Source: Chara braunii | Taxonomy: Eukaryota; Streptophyta; Charophyceae; Charales; Characeae | Direction: 5' to 3' | Assembly (NCBI GenBank): GCA_003427395.1 | Contig: BFEA01000305.1 | Span: 1,615,508 to 1,668,033 of the forward strand | DNA length: 52,526 bases | Part shown: positions 8,917 through 18,067 of the stretch, in pieces | How positions within the stretch are numbered: position 1 is the first letter of the stretch | Layout: each line of letters starts with the position of its first letter | The notes under the pieces: model-generated | Databases searched by the model: none | What the model was told of the DNA's origin: nothing | Seen by the model: only the letters and a program-made list of their open reading frames with translations | Program-made: the position numbers and the translations under genes

Positions 8917-9198
8917 CGATGTTCTTTTTTTCTATTCGTAGGGGTCCTTATTCCCTTAGAGGGCGCATGTCATGACGATAGCGTAGTGCTCGACCACGAC
9001 TGTTTGGGGTGAGACCATATGTATCTGGCCCACCCTTGGCGGGGTCTCCATGCTTGCTACCCAATCGCCTACTCTCAGAGTGAGGCCCTGTTTAAGGATT
9101 TGGTATCAGGCCAATCGGATAGATTCAATTAAACGGTCTAAATATTCCTCTACATGATGGCAGTGCCACATCGTTTCCTGCAACTAGTCCCTTGTTTT
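8917..9198 (-). pseudogene. LINE ORF2 segment, poorly preserved
   Basis: Between the two better pieces the minus strand still reads coding-like text, with DWVASMETPPRVGQIHMVSP and VVVEHYAIVMT between about 9075 and 8955, then stops. I do not recognise a domain. Its position puts it between the QPLFGN region and the zinc-binding domain. Confidence 0.45.
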
Positions 9199-9528
9199 TC
9201 AGTCCTGTCTGTCTTTATCCCAAAGGTCCCCGGCCTTGATCACACTTCTTTTAACCCAACATTTCCAGGGTCTGGATGAGCTTTTCATGACGCGGTCACC
9301 CGGGTCCGTTACCCAACGATTCCCAAATAGAGGTTGACGGTGAACTTCTTCCCAACGATCGGGATGGACCTTGTGTGAGAGCGGGAGACTACGCCAGGAG
9401 TTCAATAGGGATGGCCAAAATATATCCAATGTCTGACCGTCGCCTTCCTCCCCTTCTCTTCTTAGAGGGAGTTTGCGTCGCGGGACCGTCCAGAAACGGT
9501 CCTCCAACCACGTTAGCGGGTGAAACAT
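9199..9528 (-). pseudogene. LINE ORF2 segment with QPLFGN motif
   Basis: The minus frame contains DIFWPSLLNSWRSL, RWEEVHRQPLFGNRWV and KAGDLWDKD. It aligns by motif with the fragment at 505-1037 (DIIHLWKGM, RWHEVWRQPLFGN). This is the post-RT region of L1-type ORF2. Confidence 0.7.
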
Positions 9529-9599
9529 TTGAGGGGTTTCCAGTGCGAGTCTCGCCAGGTGTTCCAGAGCTAAAACGCAGCATGGGCACTAGGGGGCAA

Positions 9600-9960
9600 A
9601 AATAAGCTTTTTAATCCATTTGAACCACAATGTCTGTACCTGTATGGCCGGGTCAATTATTCCCAAGCGCCCCCTCGCCTTAGGCTGGATTATCGAATCC
9701 CACGCTACTCGGCTTATCACATTGTTTTGCTCATCGTTTCCCCTCCACAAAAAGACTGCTGCCTTTTTTTTTTAATTCTTCAGGGTTGCTTTAGACAGTG
9801 GCCACAATAGCGATTTGTACCACAGTGTTGCGAAGATTAACTTGTTGATCACCAGGGCACGACCAAAAAGGGATGTATGCTTGTTTCGTCAGTTGCTCAG
9901 TTTTTGCTGAACCGGTGCGCTAATCCATTCGTCATTAGTTGGTGGACGTTCGTCTAAGGT
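9600..9960 (-). pseudogene. LINE ORF2 segment following the RT domain
   Basis: Two minus-strand reading blocks are clear: SLFGRALVINKLIFATLWYK then LLWPLSKATLKN (about 9875-9775), and GRLGIIDPAIQVQTLWFKWI (about 9690-9630). The first is the characteristic G-R-x2-V-I-N stretch that follows the palm and fingers of plant LINE reverse transcriptases. The second is the GIIDP block shared with 1035. Stops and a T run near 9765 separate them. Confidence 0.65.
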
Positions 9961-10440
9961 CATAATTACCCCTAGAACTCTTATCGGGGTCTCTAACGGC
10001 ATTCATGTAACTCGTGGTGACATAGGGGGCCGACCTCCTTGATAATGAATCCACCACCCTTGCGTTTTGCTTCCCCAGTTGACTGTCATATCGGAGACAT
10101 CGCGGGAGGCAGCAGCCAATAGCGATGAAAAGTGCCACAAAAAAAAAAAGAAAAAAAACAGAATAAATAACAAAATAAACAAGTGTCAACGGAAACAGGC
10201 AATGATTTGCTCAACTGATTTCCAAAGGTTTTTCCAACTGCATTTGATCCTCTGCGATGGGGTCTCGGAAAAAGTATTTTCCGACTTTCCAAAAGGACTT
10301 GCCCGCTTTTCATGGGCAAACGTCTTTTCTATCCGCACTACAGTGGGGTCCTTGCCTTATCACCTAGTTAAGTAGGTTTCCCGTACGGCGTACACGAAGT
10401 TTCAAAAAAAATAAATAATAATAATAATAATAATTATACA
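9961..10440. other. Stretch without a recognisable gene
   Basis: This may be the decayed upstream part of the LINE, but I cannot read it. It contains an A-rich block at 10139-10170 and an (AAT)n run at 10411-10433. Confidence 0.4.
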
Positions 10441-10452
10441 TAGGAAGATTTT

Positions 10453-10500
10453 CATGACCGGTCGGTCACCCGGGCATGACACTAGGGTGACCCGGTCATG
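10453..10500. repeat. Long nested hairpin beside scaffold gap
   Basis: CATGACCGG (10453-10461) pairs with CCGGTCATG (10492-10500) and encloses GGTCACCC/GGGTGACC (10464-10471/10485-10492). Similar GC-rich motifs (GTCATGCCCGG, CCGGTCACCCGG) lie across the gap at 10870-10940. Confidence 0.85.
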
Positions 10501-10521
10501 GTAAAAAAAAAAAAAAAAAAA

Positions 10522-10824
10522 NNNNNNNNNNNNNNNNNNNNNNNNNNNNNNNNNNNNNNNNNNNNNNNNNNNNNNNNNNNNNNNNNNNNNNNNNNNNNNN
10601 NNNNNNNNNNNNNNNNNNNNNNNNNNNNNNNNNNNNNNNNNNNNNNNNNNNNNNNNNNNNNNNNNNNNNNNNNNNNNNNNNNNNNNNNNNNNNNNNNNNN
10701 NNNNNNNNNNNNNNNNNNNNNNNNNNNNNNNNNNNNNNNNNNNNNNNNNNNNNNNNNNNNNNNNNNNNNNNNNNNNNNNNNNNNNNNNNNNNNNNNNNNN
10801 NNNNNNNNNNNNNNNNNNNNNNNN
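10522..10824. other. Assembly gap (303 N)
   Basis: The gap is flanked by poly(A) on the left (10503-10521) and poly(T) on the right (10826-10850). This is consistent with an inverted structure that failed to assemble. Confidence 0.95.
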
Positions 10825-10850
10825 ATTTTTTTTTTTTTTTTTTTTTTTTT

Positions 10851-11640
10851 GCGTTGAGGTTGCCCGGGGCCATGCCCGTGGGTCATGCCCGGCCGGTCAC
10901 CCGGTCGCCAATCCGGGCGTGACATCGGGACCCGGGCGCCCGAGATATCTCCCTAGATTAATACAACAATATTACGGACAACCGAATTTCTTAAATCGCC
11001 AGGGTTTCCCAACTTTTCGACCTTTTTTTTTTTTTTAAACATCTACGGTGACCCTCCATCTGATCAGAGCCCCAACCTGGTCTAAGGTCCACCACTGCTT
11101 GTACCTAGACGACTTGCAATACATAGAGGGATTATCTCCCCAATCTGTCCCTATTGTGGCAAACCCCTGCGCAGGCCACACTTGAACACTGTCGGCTAGC
11201 ATGTCCAGTGGTGACCAATTCTGAATGGAGGGATGCTGTCTAGAACTAGATCTGATTCACAGGTAAGCCGTTCCCAATTCCCCATGGAACATACGATTAC
11301 TGCTCCTTGGAAAACAACGATTACTAGTTTAGCACCCGCGGAGCAGCCTACACCCACATAAAACTACGGTAAAGTTCAATCAAAGTACTTTCACCTCTGC
11401 GCAGAGACACCGGCAGGCGTTTATATAACGCACGGTCACTTGCAGACCCCCTCGGGCTTACACAGGCAAGCTATTACAAATATTGTTTGTGCACCACCCA
11501 AGGGATCTTCCGTGGTGTAGTTTGTTGGGTCTAGACTATGATTGGTTTGCTTGGAAACCTGGTCCATGATGGGGTTGCCTGGAGGCTTGCACACTTGTCC
11601 CTTACTCGAGCTAAGCGTAACACACGTTCAGACCATTCGA
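10851..11640. other. Gene-free stretch
   Basis: GC-rich sequence with GGTCACCCGG-type motifs extends to about 10940. A T run lies at 11023-11036. No gene is recognised beyond. Confidence 0.4.
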
Positions 11641-11712
11641 GACTGTAGCTCGGTAGGTTAACACTGGTCATTGATAAGCATGAGGTTCAGGGTTGAGGTT
11701 TGATACCAAAAA
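11639..11712 (+). mobile_element. tRNA-like SINE head, weak
   Basis: TAGCTCGGTAGGTTA at 11646-11660 fits a Pol III A box, and GGTTTGATACC at 11697-11707 is a B box with two mismatches, 51 nt downstream. No acceptor pairing and no clear tail were found. Confidence 0.35.
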
Positions 11713-12655
11713 GTGAGTGCAGGAATAAACATTGTGGGGCTGCAGACTAGGGTAGTGGCCGGTTGATCACATGGTATTAATTACCTTAGGGCATGGGGTC
11801 TAGGTGGGATTGATCGAGGACTCCGCTGGGGGAAGGGCTGGTTGGACACTATCGCTACTGGAGGGTTGGGGCCCCTGCGGTAGTGGATGTCTTAGGGGTC
11901 CTATGGGTTGACGTAGAACTGGGAGAGGCCCTGGTGGAGGATATCATTAGGGAACCTGCATTCGAGGTTGTCTGAGGGGGTTGAAGATTGGTTCGTTGCC
12001 TGCATGGATAATACTGTCAGATTAGAGTACTCCATAGTGACTCCCATTGATGATAGAGGTTGGGGGAGTGGATGGTGGTCGTGAACCCGCTGAGGAAGGA
12101 AACTGGAGTTACTCTAGGGGATGCTAATAGAATGCCTAGACATCTAGTTGATGATAGAGGTATGGGGAGCAGATGGTGGCTGTAAGCCTACTAAGGACTA
12201 GGTTCGAATAACCTCCGCAAGAATTCAAAGAATAACCAGAGGGATCTGATGATGACAAGGCTACTAGGATCTCTCTTAAAAAACAAGGAAAACTAGGGTT
12301 TGCCTATGGGACTTGTAGTGGCATGCTTACCCCAAGTGCTCTAAGTGCCCGTAACGACGTGGCTTGTTCGATAGTCCTTCAATCAAGGATGGGGAGGGAG
12401 GTGAGAACCTGCTTACCCCTGATGCCTATAACTGTTGTCCGGCCAAAAGATCACTGAAATGGGTGATGATCCTGGGTATACTCAGGTACGACCTTGGGAG
12501 TTGGGATGCACCGGGGATCGAGATGATAAGTAAGGCCAGGAGGGTGTCTCATAGGGGATGGTTTGGCAATACATCGAGATGATCAAATGGTCAGGTGTTG
12601 GCAGGCATGTCATATGCCTACTAGACAACCGCTACAGCAACCTGAACTTAAACCG
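11713..12655. other. Gene-free stretch with a short repeat
   Basis: TTGATGATAGAGGT and its G-rich continuation occur at 12047 and 12148 (period 101). No gene is recognised. Confidence 0.45.
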
Positions 12656-12672
12656 CCAGTACTTCCTAAAGT

Positions 12673-13021
12673 CCCACCATCTCTGGTGGGATCGCATCTG
12701 GAGAAAGATGGAATCTGTAACCCCCTGGCCCTGGTCTTGGCAGGCCATTCTGGCCGGCCATTGGCCGCAGGCAAAAGCAGAAGACGGATCACAACATTTT
12801 CCACAGACTGGGTGGGAGGGAAGAGAGAAGGATGGATTGCGAAAGTAGAATGGAGCGGAGACAAGGGAAAGGGACAGTGGGATTTGGAAGAGATGAGAGA
12901 CTATCGCCTATGTTTTAAGGACTGGACAAACATTGAACCCTCATTCCTACTCCGCCCCCCCTCGGACTTCCCCGACCCCTTCCCACCCCATACCCTCTTC
13001 CTGACAGAGATTTTGTCCTGA
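12673..13021 (+). pseudogene. LINE ORF2 C-terminus
   Basis: The first frame reads HHLWWDRIWRKM and SWQAILAGHWPQAKA to about 12835. After one frameshift the second frame reads REGWIAKVEWSGD, RDYRLCFKDWT, RPPSDFPDPFPPHT and ends EILS-stop at 13021. The WWDRIWR motif matches the end of the zinc-binding segment at 8367-8588, and the tail matches 7380-7576. The N-terminal remainder is absent because of 5' truncation. Confidence 0.75.
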
Positions 13022-13553
13022 CTGAGGAATTATGTTATCCCATCTTCTGCTCACTCATACTCAGATAAGAAATGGCCCTCCGGAGCCCCCCGGGGAGGTT
13101 ATTATTTCTTATGCTAAATACCGAATTTTTTCATTTTCGTCTCTCCATCTTGCTACCTAGTTAACCCCTCCTTCTACGGATTGGGGCAGTCAATGCAGGC
13201 AGCCTGTCAATGTGAGCAGCTTGAACATTCTGGGTCAGTGAGTATGGGGGGCTAGTTAGGGATGGGAGGAATTAGTGTGCAGTTGCAGGTATCTGGCACT
13301 GACTCCAGGGTGAAGAGGTTCCCCCTCCTCTCTAAGGCCCTGCTCAATCAATACCCTGCATTCCAGGGTAATCAATGCTAGCAGGTCCCCCCGCAACCTT
13401 TTTCGGATGTATCCCAACATTCAGTTTGTACATGGGACGCTGGACCCGTTTTCCAGGAGGTGATGCCCCCCACCAATAGATGCGGGCCTCCCCACAGGTG
13501 CTAGCGGTGTTTGCTCTTATCAACACCACTAGCAATGGCGGGGGNGTGTTAAA
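13022..13553 (+). other. LINE 3' UTR with ordered hairpins
   Basis: Downstream of the stop codon come TACCCTG..CAGGGTA (13355-13375), the GGGACGCTGGACCCG block (13433-13447), a CCCC..GGGG-type hairpin around ACCAATAGAT, and a 12-bp terminal hairpin at 13500-13533 (GCTAGCGGTGTT/AACACCACTAGC, loop TGCTCTTATC). A short G-rich tail with one N ends at the target duplication. No poly(A) is visible. Confidence 0.7.
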
Positions 13554-13770
13554 TACTTCGTAAAGTAAATGCCCATAAACAAGCCATGACTTCAGGAAAC
13601 GTACGGTTCAGTACAGGAGCACTTAAATTCATCCAAATATAAATGTTTCTACTCTATACCAGTACTTCCTAAAGTCGTGTCCATAAACAAGCCACGACTG
13701 CAAGAAACGTACAGTACACTACAGGAGAGCTCAAATTCATCCGATAAGAAACGTTTCAACTCTATTCTTT
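13554..13770. repeat. 108-bp tandem duplication
   Basis: CCATAAACAAGCCA[T/C]GACT and the following 80 nt occur from about 13573 and 13681. The linking TACTTCCTAAAGTC is also found at 12660, left of the LINE, so the LINE inserted in this array. Confidence 0.8.
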
Positions 13771-14480
13771 CCGCGGCCGATACCTCGGGCCAAGTACTCG
13801 TGATTTATTAATAAAACAAAATTTAATGTGCCAAACAAAAAAAGACTCAAAATGGATTATTTTTTTCAAGCTAAGAATATATTTTCTTAAAGGTTTTTTT
13901 TGTTTCAAGTAGCTCGGGAAAAGGGGGGGGGGGCTGCTGGACTTGGATCCATATCTTGCCTCACCACACACAAACACCAAAGACAACCACCTTTCACATC
14001 CAAAATAAATTTACACATGTATATGTGTACGGATTGCAAAACTCTACGTCTATGCGGATCTCTTAAACTCCAACAATATATTCTAATAAATAGTTAAGAA
14101 TATCCGTTTTTTTTTTGGTTTTTAAAGTTGCAGGGGATTGGGGAACCACATCGGAAATGGATCTGTATACACAAAACTCGAACCCCGACCACTAAGAAAT
14201 GATATCTTAATTCACCACACATAAAACTCGCATCGTTGTCGTAGTTTTTCCAGTCAGATTACTCTCGGCGATTAGAAACGCAATCGGTTGTCACGCATGA
14301 TTTGCTGATTTTTACAATGTATAATTTAATTAATTAATGCAAATTTCTTCTTGTTGTATGCGTTCGGCTTCGAGTGAGACCCTTCAACTGCGGTTTACGG
14401 TGGTCCTCGGTTTTGAGAATCTTTTATTCTGATTCGGAACAACAATGATCATGCAAATAATAAATAATAAGATTGTGCAC
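13771..14480. other. AT-rich gene-free stretch
   Basis: It includes a 9-bp G run near 13925 and a T run at 14108. No gene is recognised. Confidence 0.4.
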
Positions 14481-14485
14481 GTTGA

Positions 14486-14535
14486 ACATGTTCGGAGCTT
14501 TTTCGAGCATCCGAACATGTTCGGGTGTTCGGCTG

Positions 14536-14570
<35 letters not shown>

Positions 14571-14770
14571 TCCAGTTTGGTTACGAATTTAAGCATACCT
14601 CCAAGGCAAAAAGTGTTTGTATTATTATTTTATATAACATATATTGTTTTTAGATATTTTAGATTTTTTTTTTTTTCTTTTATATATATTTTATGTTCAC
14701 GTTCGGAGAGTTTCGGCGCTCATTTGCGTTCGGTCCCGAACGTTCGGGTTCGGTCACCGAACCCTAATAC
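14486..14770. repeat. TTCGG-rich inverted-repeat element
   Basis: It contains the palindromes CCGAACATGTTCGG (14511-14524) and CCCGAACGTTCGGG, the near-palindrome GGGTTCGGT-C-ACCGAACCC near 14748-14766, and a 28-T run at 14540-14567. TTCGG-containing ends face each other about 200 bp apart, which suggests a small foldback or transposon. Ends and target duplication are unresolved. Confidence 0.45.
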
Positions 14771-15190
14771 GATGCTACACAGTCATAAAACTTAAATATG
14801 TCATGCACGTATCAAATTTGCCAATTTATGAATTTGAGAACTGTGACAAGATCAACAGAGAGCATAATCTCAAGCAATGTCAATGCAAACGAATCAAGAC
14901 GGACTGACTCAAGGCAAAAAAAAATGAATGAGGGAAAGTGAGAACTCATAATAATCTCGAAAAGTACAAATGAATAGACATGGCCAACACTTGTCAGGAG
15001 TCCTCTCTCATCCCTCTCAACTATTATCCTCGATCTCTCATTTGACCTTGCGTTTCACATGCCTTGAGTCACGTCTATGTACCTCATGTGATTATGGCCT
15101 AGAGGTGTAGAGTCACCTAAAACCCACGAGCTCCGAGTACGTTCATCCAAAACAAAAAATTTGAAAGTCAAGCATAACACATAATTTCTC
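14771..15190. other. Gene-free stretch
   Basis: No coding or repeat signal recognised. Confidence 0.4.
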
Positions 15191-15487
15191 TCATAGAGTA
15201 GGGAGATATGACCTGGAGAAGACCCCTCGTCTGAAATGTCGGAATTCTGACGGTTTAGTTACTTCCTTATCATCAATCTCTACAGTTGAAATGTACCTCT
15301 TTGCCAGGTCAACCAATTGACCACAGTAAGAACCGTCAATGAGATAAAAAGAGACCGAAGGTCTATGGAAGTCGGTGTATGATTTAAGACCAACACTATG
15401 AATCAACTTTGCATCCTCTTGAAGCACATGTGCCCTCTCCTCAACATACCGAGTTGCAGTAGCCGAGATAAAGTCAAAGTGTTAAGG
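15191..15487 (-). CDS. Unrecognised coding-like fragment
   Basis: The minus strand is open for about 95 codons, from HFDFISATATRYVEERAH near 15483 down to a stop at 15191. The residue mix looks protein-like (LIHSVGLKSYTDFHRP, GQLVDLAKRYISTVEIDD). No family is recognised and no start codon is obvious at the upstream end, which is closed by TAA. It could be an exon or a transposon fragment. A chance open frame is possible, since it is short. Confidence 0.3.
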
Positions 15488-16839
15488 ATTTTTTTTTCCC
15501 TTCTTCATACAGATCCTCAAACCTTAGATTGTTCCTTCTGCAAACTCAGTGAGAACCACGAAGATTGATAAATCTTCTTATTTGAAATCGAATGCACTGA
15601 CATATCGGTACCGAAAAACATCATTGAGAGTAATATGATTGAGGTTTGTCAAGACTAACTCGTTGAATGGAAAGGAAGTGATAACACTCATGTGTTGAGG
15701 AAATTTACAAAATCGAGTCAACTAACTGAGACTCAATAATGATCAAATAATTGTCGATAAAGAATCCAATAACTGAATATCACTGATGAAAGCACTGATT
15801 GATTGATACTGATATGAGAGATGACGAATACCGATGATGTCTCAAATAACTGAATGTTGTTGAGTAACAAGTCACTGAATGTTGATCATCGACTGCAGAA
15901 TACTGAGAAAGACTGTGGGTTATTGGGTGACACTTGCTGATTGGTATTTTAGTAAGATCCTTGAGAGAAGGAAAACGAATAATGCTTGCTTTCATTTAAT
16001 TTTTTCCTTGGCTTGCTGAACAACTTCTAGTAACGGGCCAGTCTTGTGCAACTTCTCATTCGACTCAAGGAAGTAGATAACATACTCAATGAACTTTTGG
16101 TTCTTCACTAGCTCAAGTGATTTCACCCTCATTAATTTTATATAGAATAAAATACCTTCAACAACTTCATCTTCTTATCCGTCCACTTTGTCTCGGTAGA
16201 TGGTTGATGCTACCACTAAAGTGTTGTTGTTGTACATTTTTTTTTATTTTAAGATTATTACTTGAATTTTTCCGTTGAGCCTTGCTACTAACCTTTTCGG
16301 CTAAAGACATGTTGCTCGCTCCTCAGCAAACGGCTCACTCTTACAACCCTTAGCATCTGCCCACAGCAAAGCTTTCAGAAAATTGCTAGTTATTGAAAGT
16401 CTTAGCAGATTGTTTGTTTCATCCTTCTTTACCAGTAAGAACCATGGTTGCATAAAATTCATTCGCATATGACATATGCGATGTTGTGCTCTGCCTCGTT
16501 CGTAAACAATACAATTGCACTACTAAGTTCTACCCTCGCTCCTTTACAACACTGAAGTGTTGTTGAGTGTTGCCCCTGTTTCAATATAGCATAAATGTGT
16601 TGTCGAATACGAACTCCGTTTGTATACAGCGCATAAGTGTTATCACATTCGTCTTTTCTTGAATGCTTGATAACAATTTTTCACTGCTCGAATATCTCCC
16701 AAGTAGTACGTCTGAGATTTATGTCGCCCTGAGATTGTTACCCAATACTATGTCCTCATGCTTTATATACAATTAAAATAGATAGGATAAAGTAAATTAA
16801 CTATTAGCTAAATAAAAATTTTCTCAAGCCGTGTTAAGT
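15488..16839. other. AT-rich gene-free stretch
   Basis: Short scattered motifs such as CACTGA and GACTGA repeats occur near 15720-15920. No gene is recognised. Confidence 0.4.
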
Positions 16840-18067
16840 GACTCTCATAAAAACGTAACGTGAACAACAGTATAAGAGAGACTCAATTTTTTTTCTTTAT
16901 TGAACAAATTATTTCTCTGATTATTACAATTATTCATCATTCATAGTTCTTGTTTACTTGAAAGATAAAATATTGTTGGATTATACGATTGTTCATGTAG
17001 AAAACAAGTATAATTCTACTCAATCGCACTAGACACCACTGAGGATAAGCCCCACTTTGTGTAGTGCATGTGGAATTGCTACCGCAATTCACTCTCAAAT
17101 AATACCCAGACTTTCATTTAGGGTAAGGACCTTCTCAAACAATACACGGATGCCACAGATACTAGTCTTAATTCATATATTGCATATGATATCAATAATT
17201 ACAACATTTTTTGTATACTGAGCATGACATTCACTGACTCTCCTAAAAACGTAACGTGAACAAAAGTATGAGAGAGACTCAATTTTTTTTCTTTATTGAA
17301 CGAAGTGTTTCTCTGATTATAACAATTATCCATCCTACATAGTTCTTGTTTACTTGAAAGAGAGAGACGGTTAACCGAGACCTCAATTTTCAGACCACTG
17401 GTCAGAACATTTATAACAAAACCCAAGGGTCATTATAACCAAACTTGCCACCAATTCATAGAGAGGAGATCATACTAACGACTTACAAAAAAAAATAAAA
17501 AAAAAGTTTTTAAAACCTATAAAACAACACGGCAAAAGTGTGTTTTCATGCAAAATTCACTCATTTCAGTTTTCAGGATTTTCAGGATTTTTCAGGGTTA
17601 GCAAAAACAGTCAACTTCAAGACCCCAACAAACACCAAACTTGGGACACACAGACCTTGGCCAAAAATAAAACAGGGCAAAAAAAAAAAAACCAGAAAAA
17701 ACTAAAAAGAATTATCTTCAATGCACTTTTTAGGGTTGAAGGGGTTTACCAGGGCTGAAAAGTGGGGGTCTCTGTTAACCGCTTGTATTGAAAGATAGAA
17801 TATCGTTAGATTATACTATTGTCCACGTAGAAAACAAGTATAATTATACTCAATCACACCAGACACCATTGATGATAGGCCTCACTTCCTGTAGTGCACG
17901 AGGAGCTGCTGCCAGAATTCGTGCTCGAATAATACCCAGGTTTTCACTTAGGATAGAGACCAGCTCAAACAATATATGCATGTCACATATAACATTCCCA
18001 ATCCGTATATTGCAAAGGGTATCCGTAATTACGACATTTTTTTTCTGTATACTGAGCAGGGCATTCA
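16840..18067. repeat. 396-bp tandem repeat, second copy interrupted
   Basis: Unit 1 starts at 16840 and unit 2 at 17236 (GACTCTC[A/C]TAAAAACGTAACG). Both contain CTCAATTTTTTTTCTTTATTG, then TACTTGAAAGA, AAACAAGTATAAT and TAATACCCAG in order. Unit 2 is split after TTGAAAGA at 17361 and resumes at 17787 because a small DNA element inserted there. Confidence 0.85.
17362..17786. mobile_element. MULE-like miniature element in tandem repeat
   Basis: The ends are GAGAGACGGTTAACCGAGACC and, reverse-complemented, ACAAGCGGTTAACAGAGACC. The flanks are CTTGAAAGA (17353-17361) and ATTGAAAGA (17787-17795), a 9-bp duplication with one mismatch. The uninterrupted repeat copy confirms the empty site (near 16960). 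The ends match those of 7577-8047 and 49760-50256, but the interior differs and has no gene. Confidence 0.85.

Larger units (their letters stand above)
6867..9960 (-). mobile_element. L1-type LINE, long broken copy
   Basis: This is the longest copy of the LINE family here. Reading down from about 9960, the minus strand shows the post-RT region, the GIIDPA segment, a QPLFGN segment, an unrecognised but coding-like segment (DWVASMETPP near 9070), a zinc-binding C-terminus and a conserved end EILS-stop at 7380. A structured 3' UTR follows to an A-rich tail at about 6867. Reverse-transcriptase catalytic motifs are not included, so the copy is 5' truncated or its upstream part is too decayed to read. 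At least five frameshifts or stops separate the pieces. A MULE-like element (7577-8047) is inserted near the C-terminal end. Confidence 0.75.
12673..13553 (+). mobile_element. 5'-truncated LINE copy with target duplication
   Basis: A plus-strand LINE remnant is flanked by TACTTCCTAAAGT (12660-12672) and TACTTCGTAAAGT (13554-13566), a 13-bp duplication with one mismatch, in the length range of LINE target duplications. It begins inside the zinc-binding C-terminus, carries the EILS-stop end at 13021 and a complete 3' UTR. It therefore fixes the family's 3' end just after the terminal hairpin. The surrounding DNA is part of a 108-bp tandem repeat that contains the target sequence. Confidence 0.75.
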
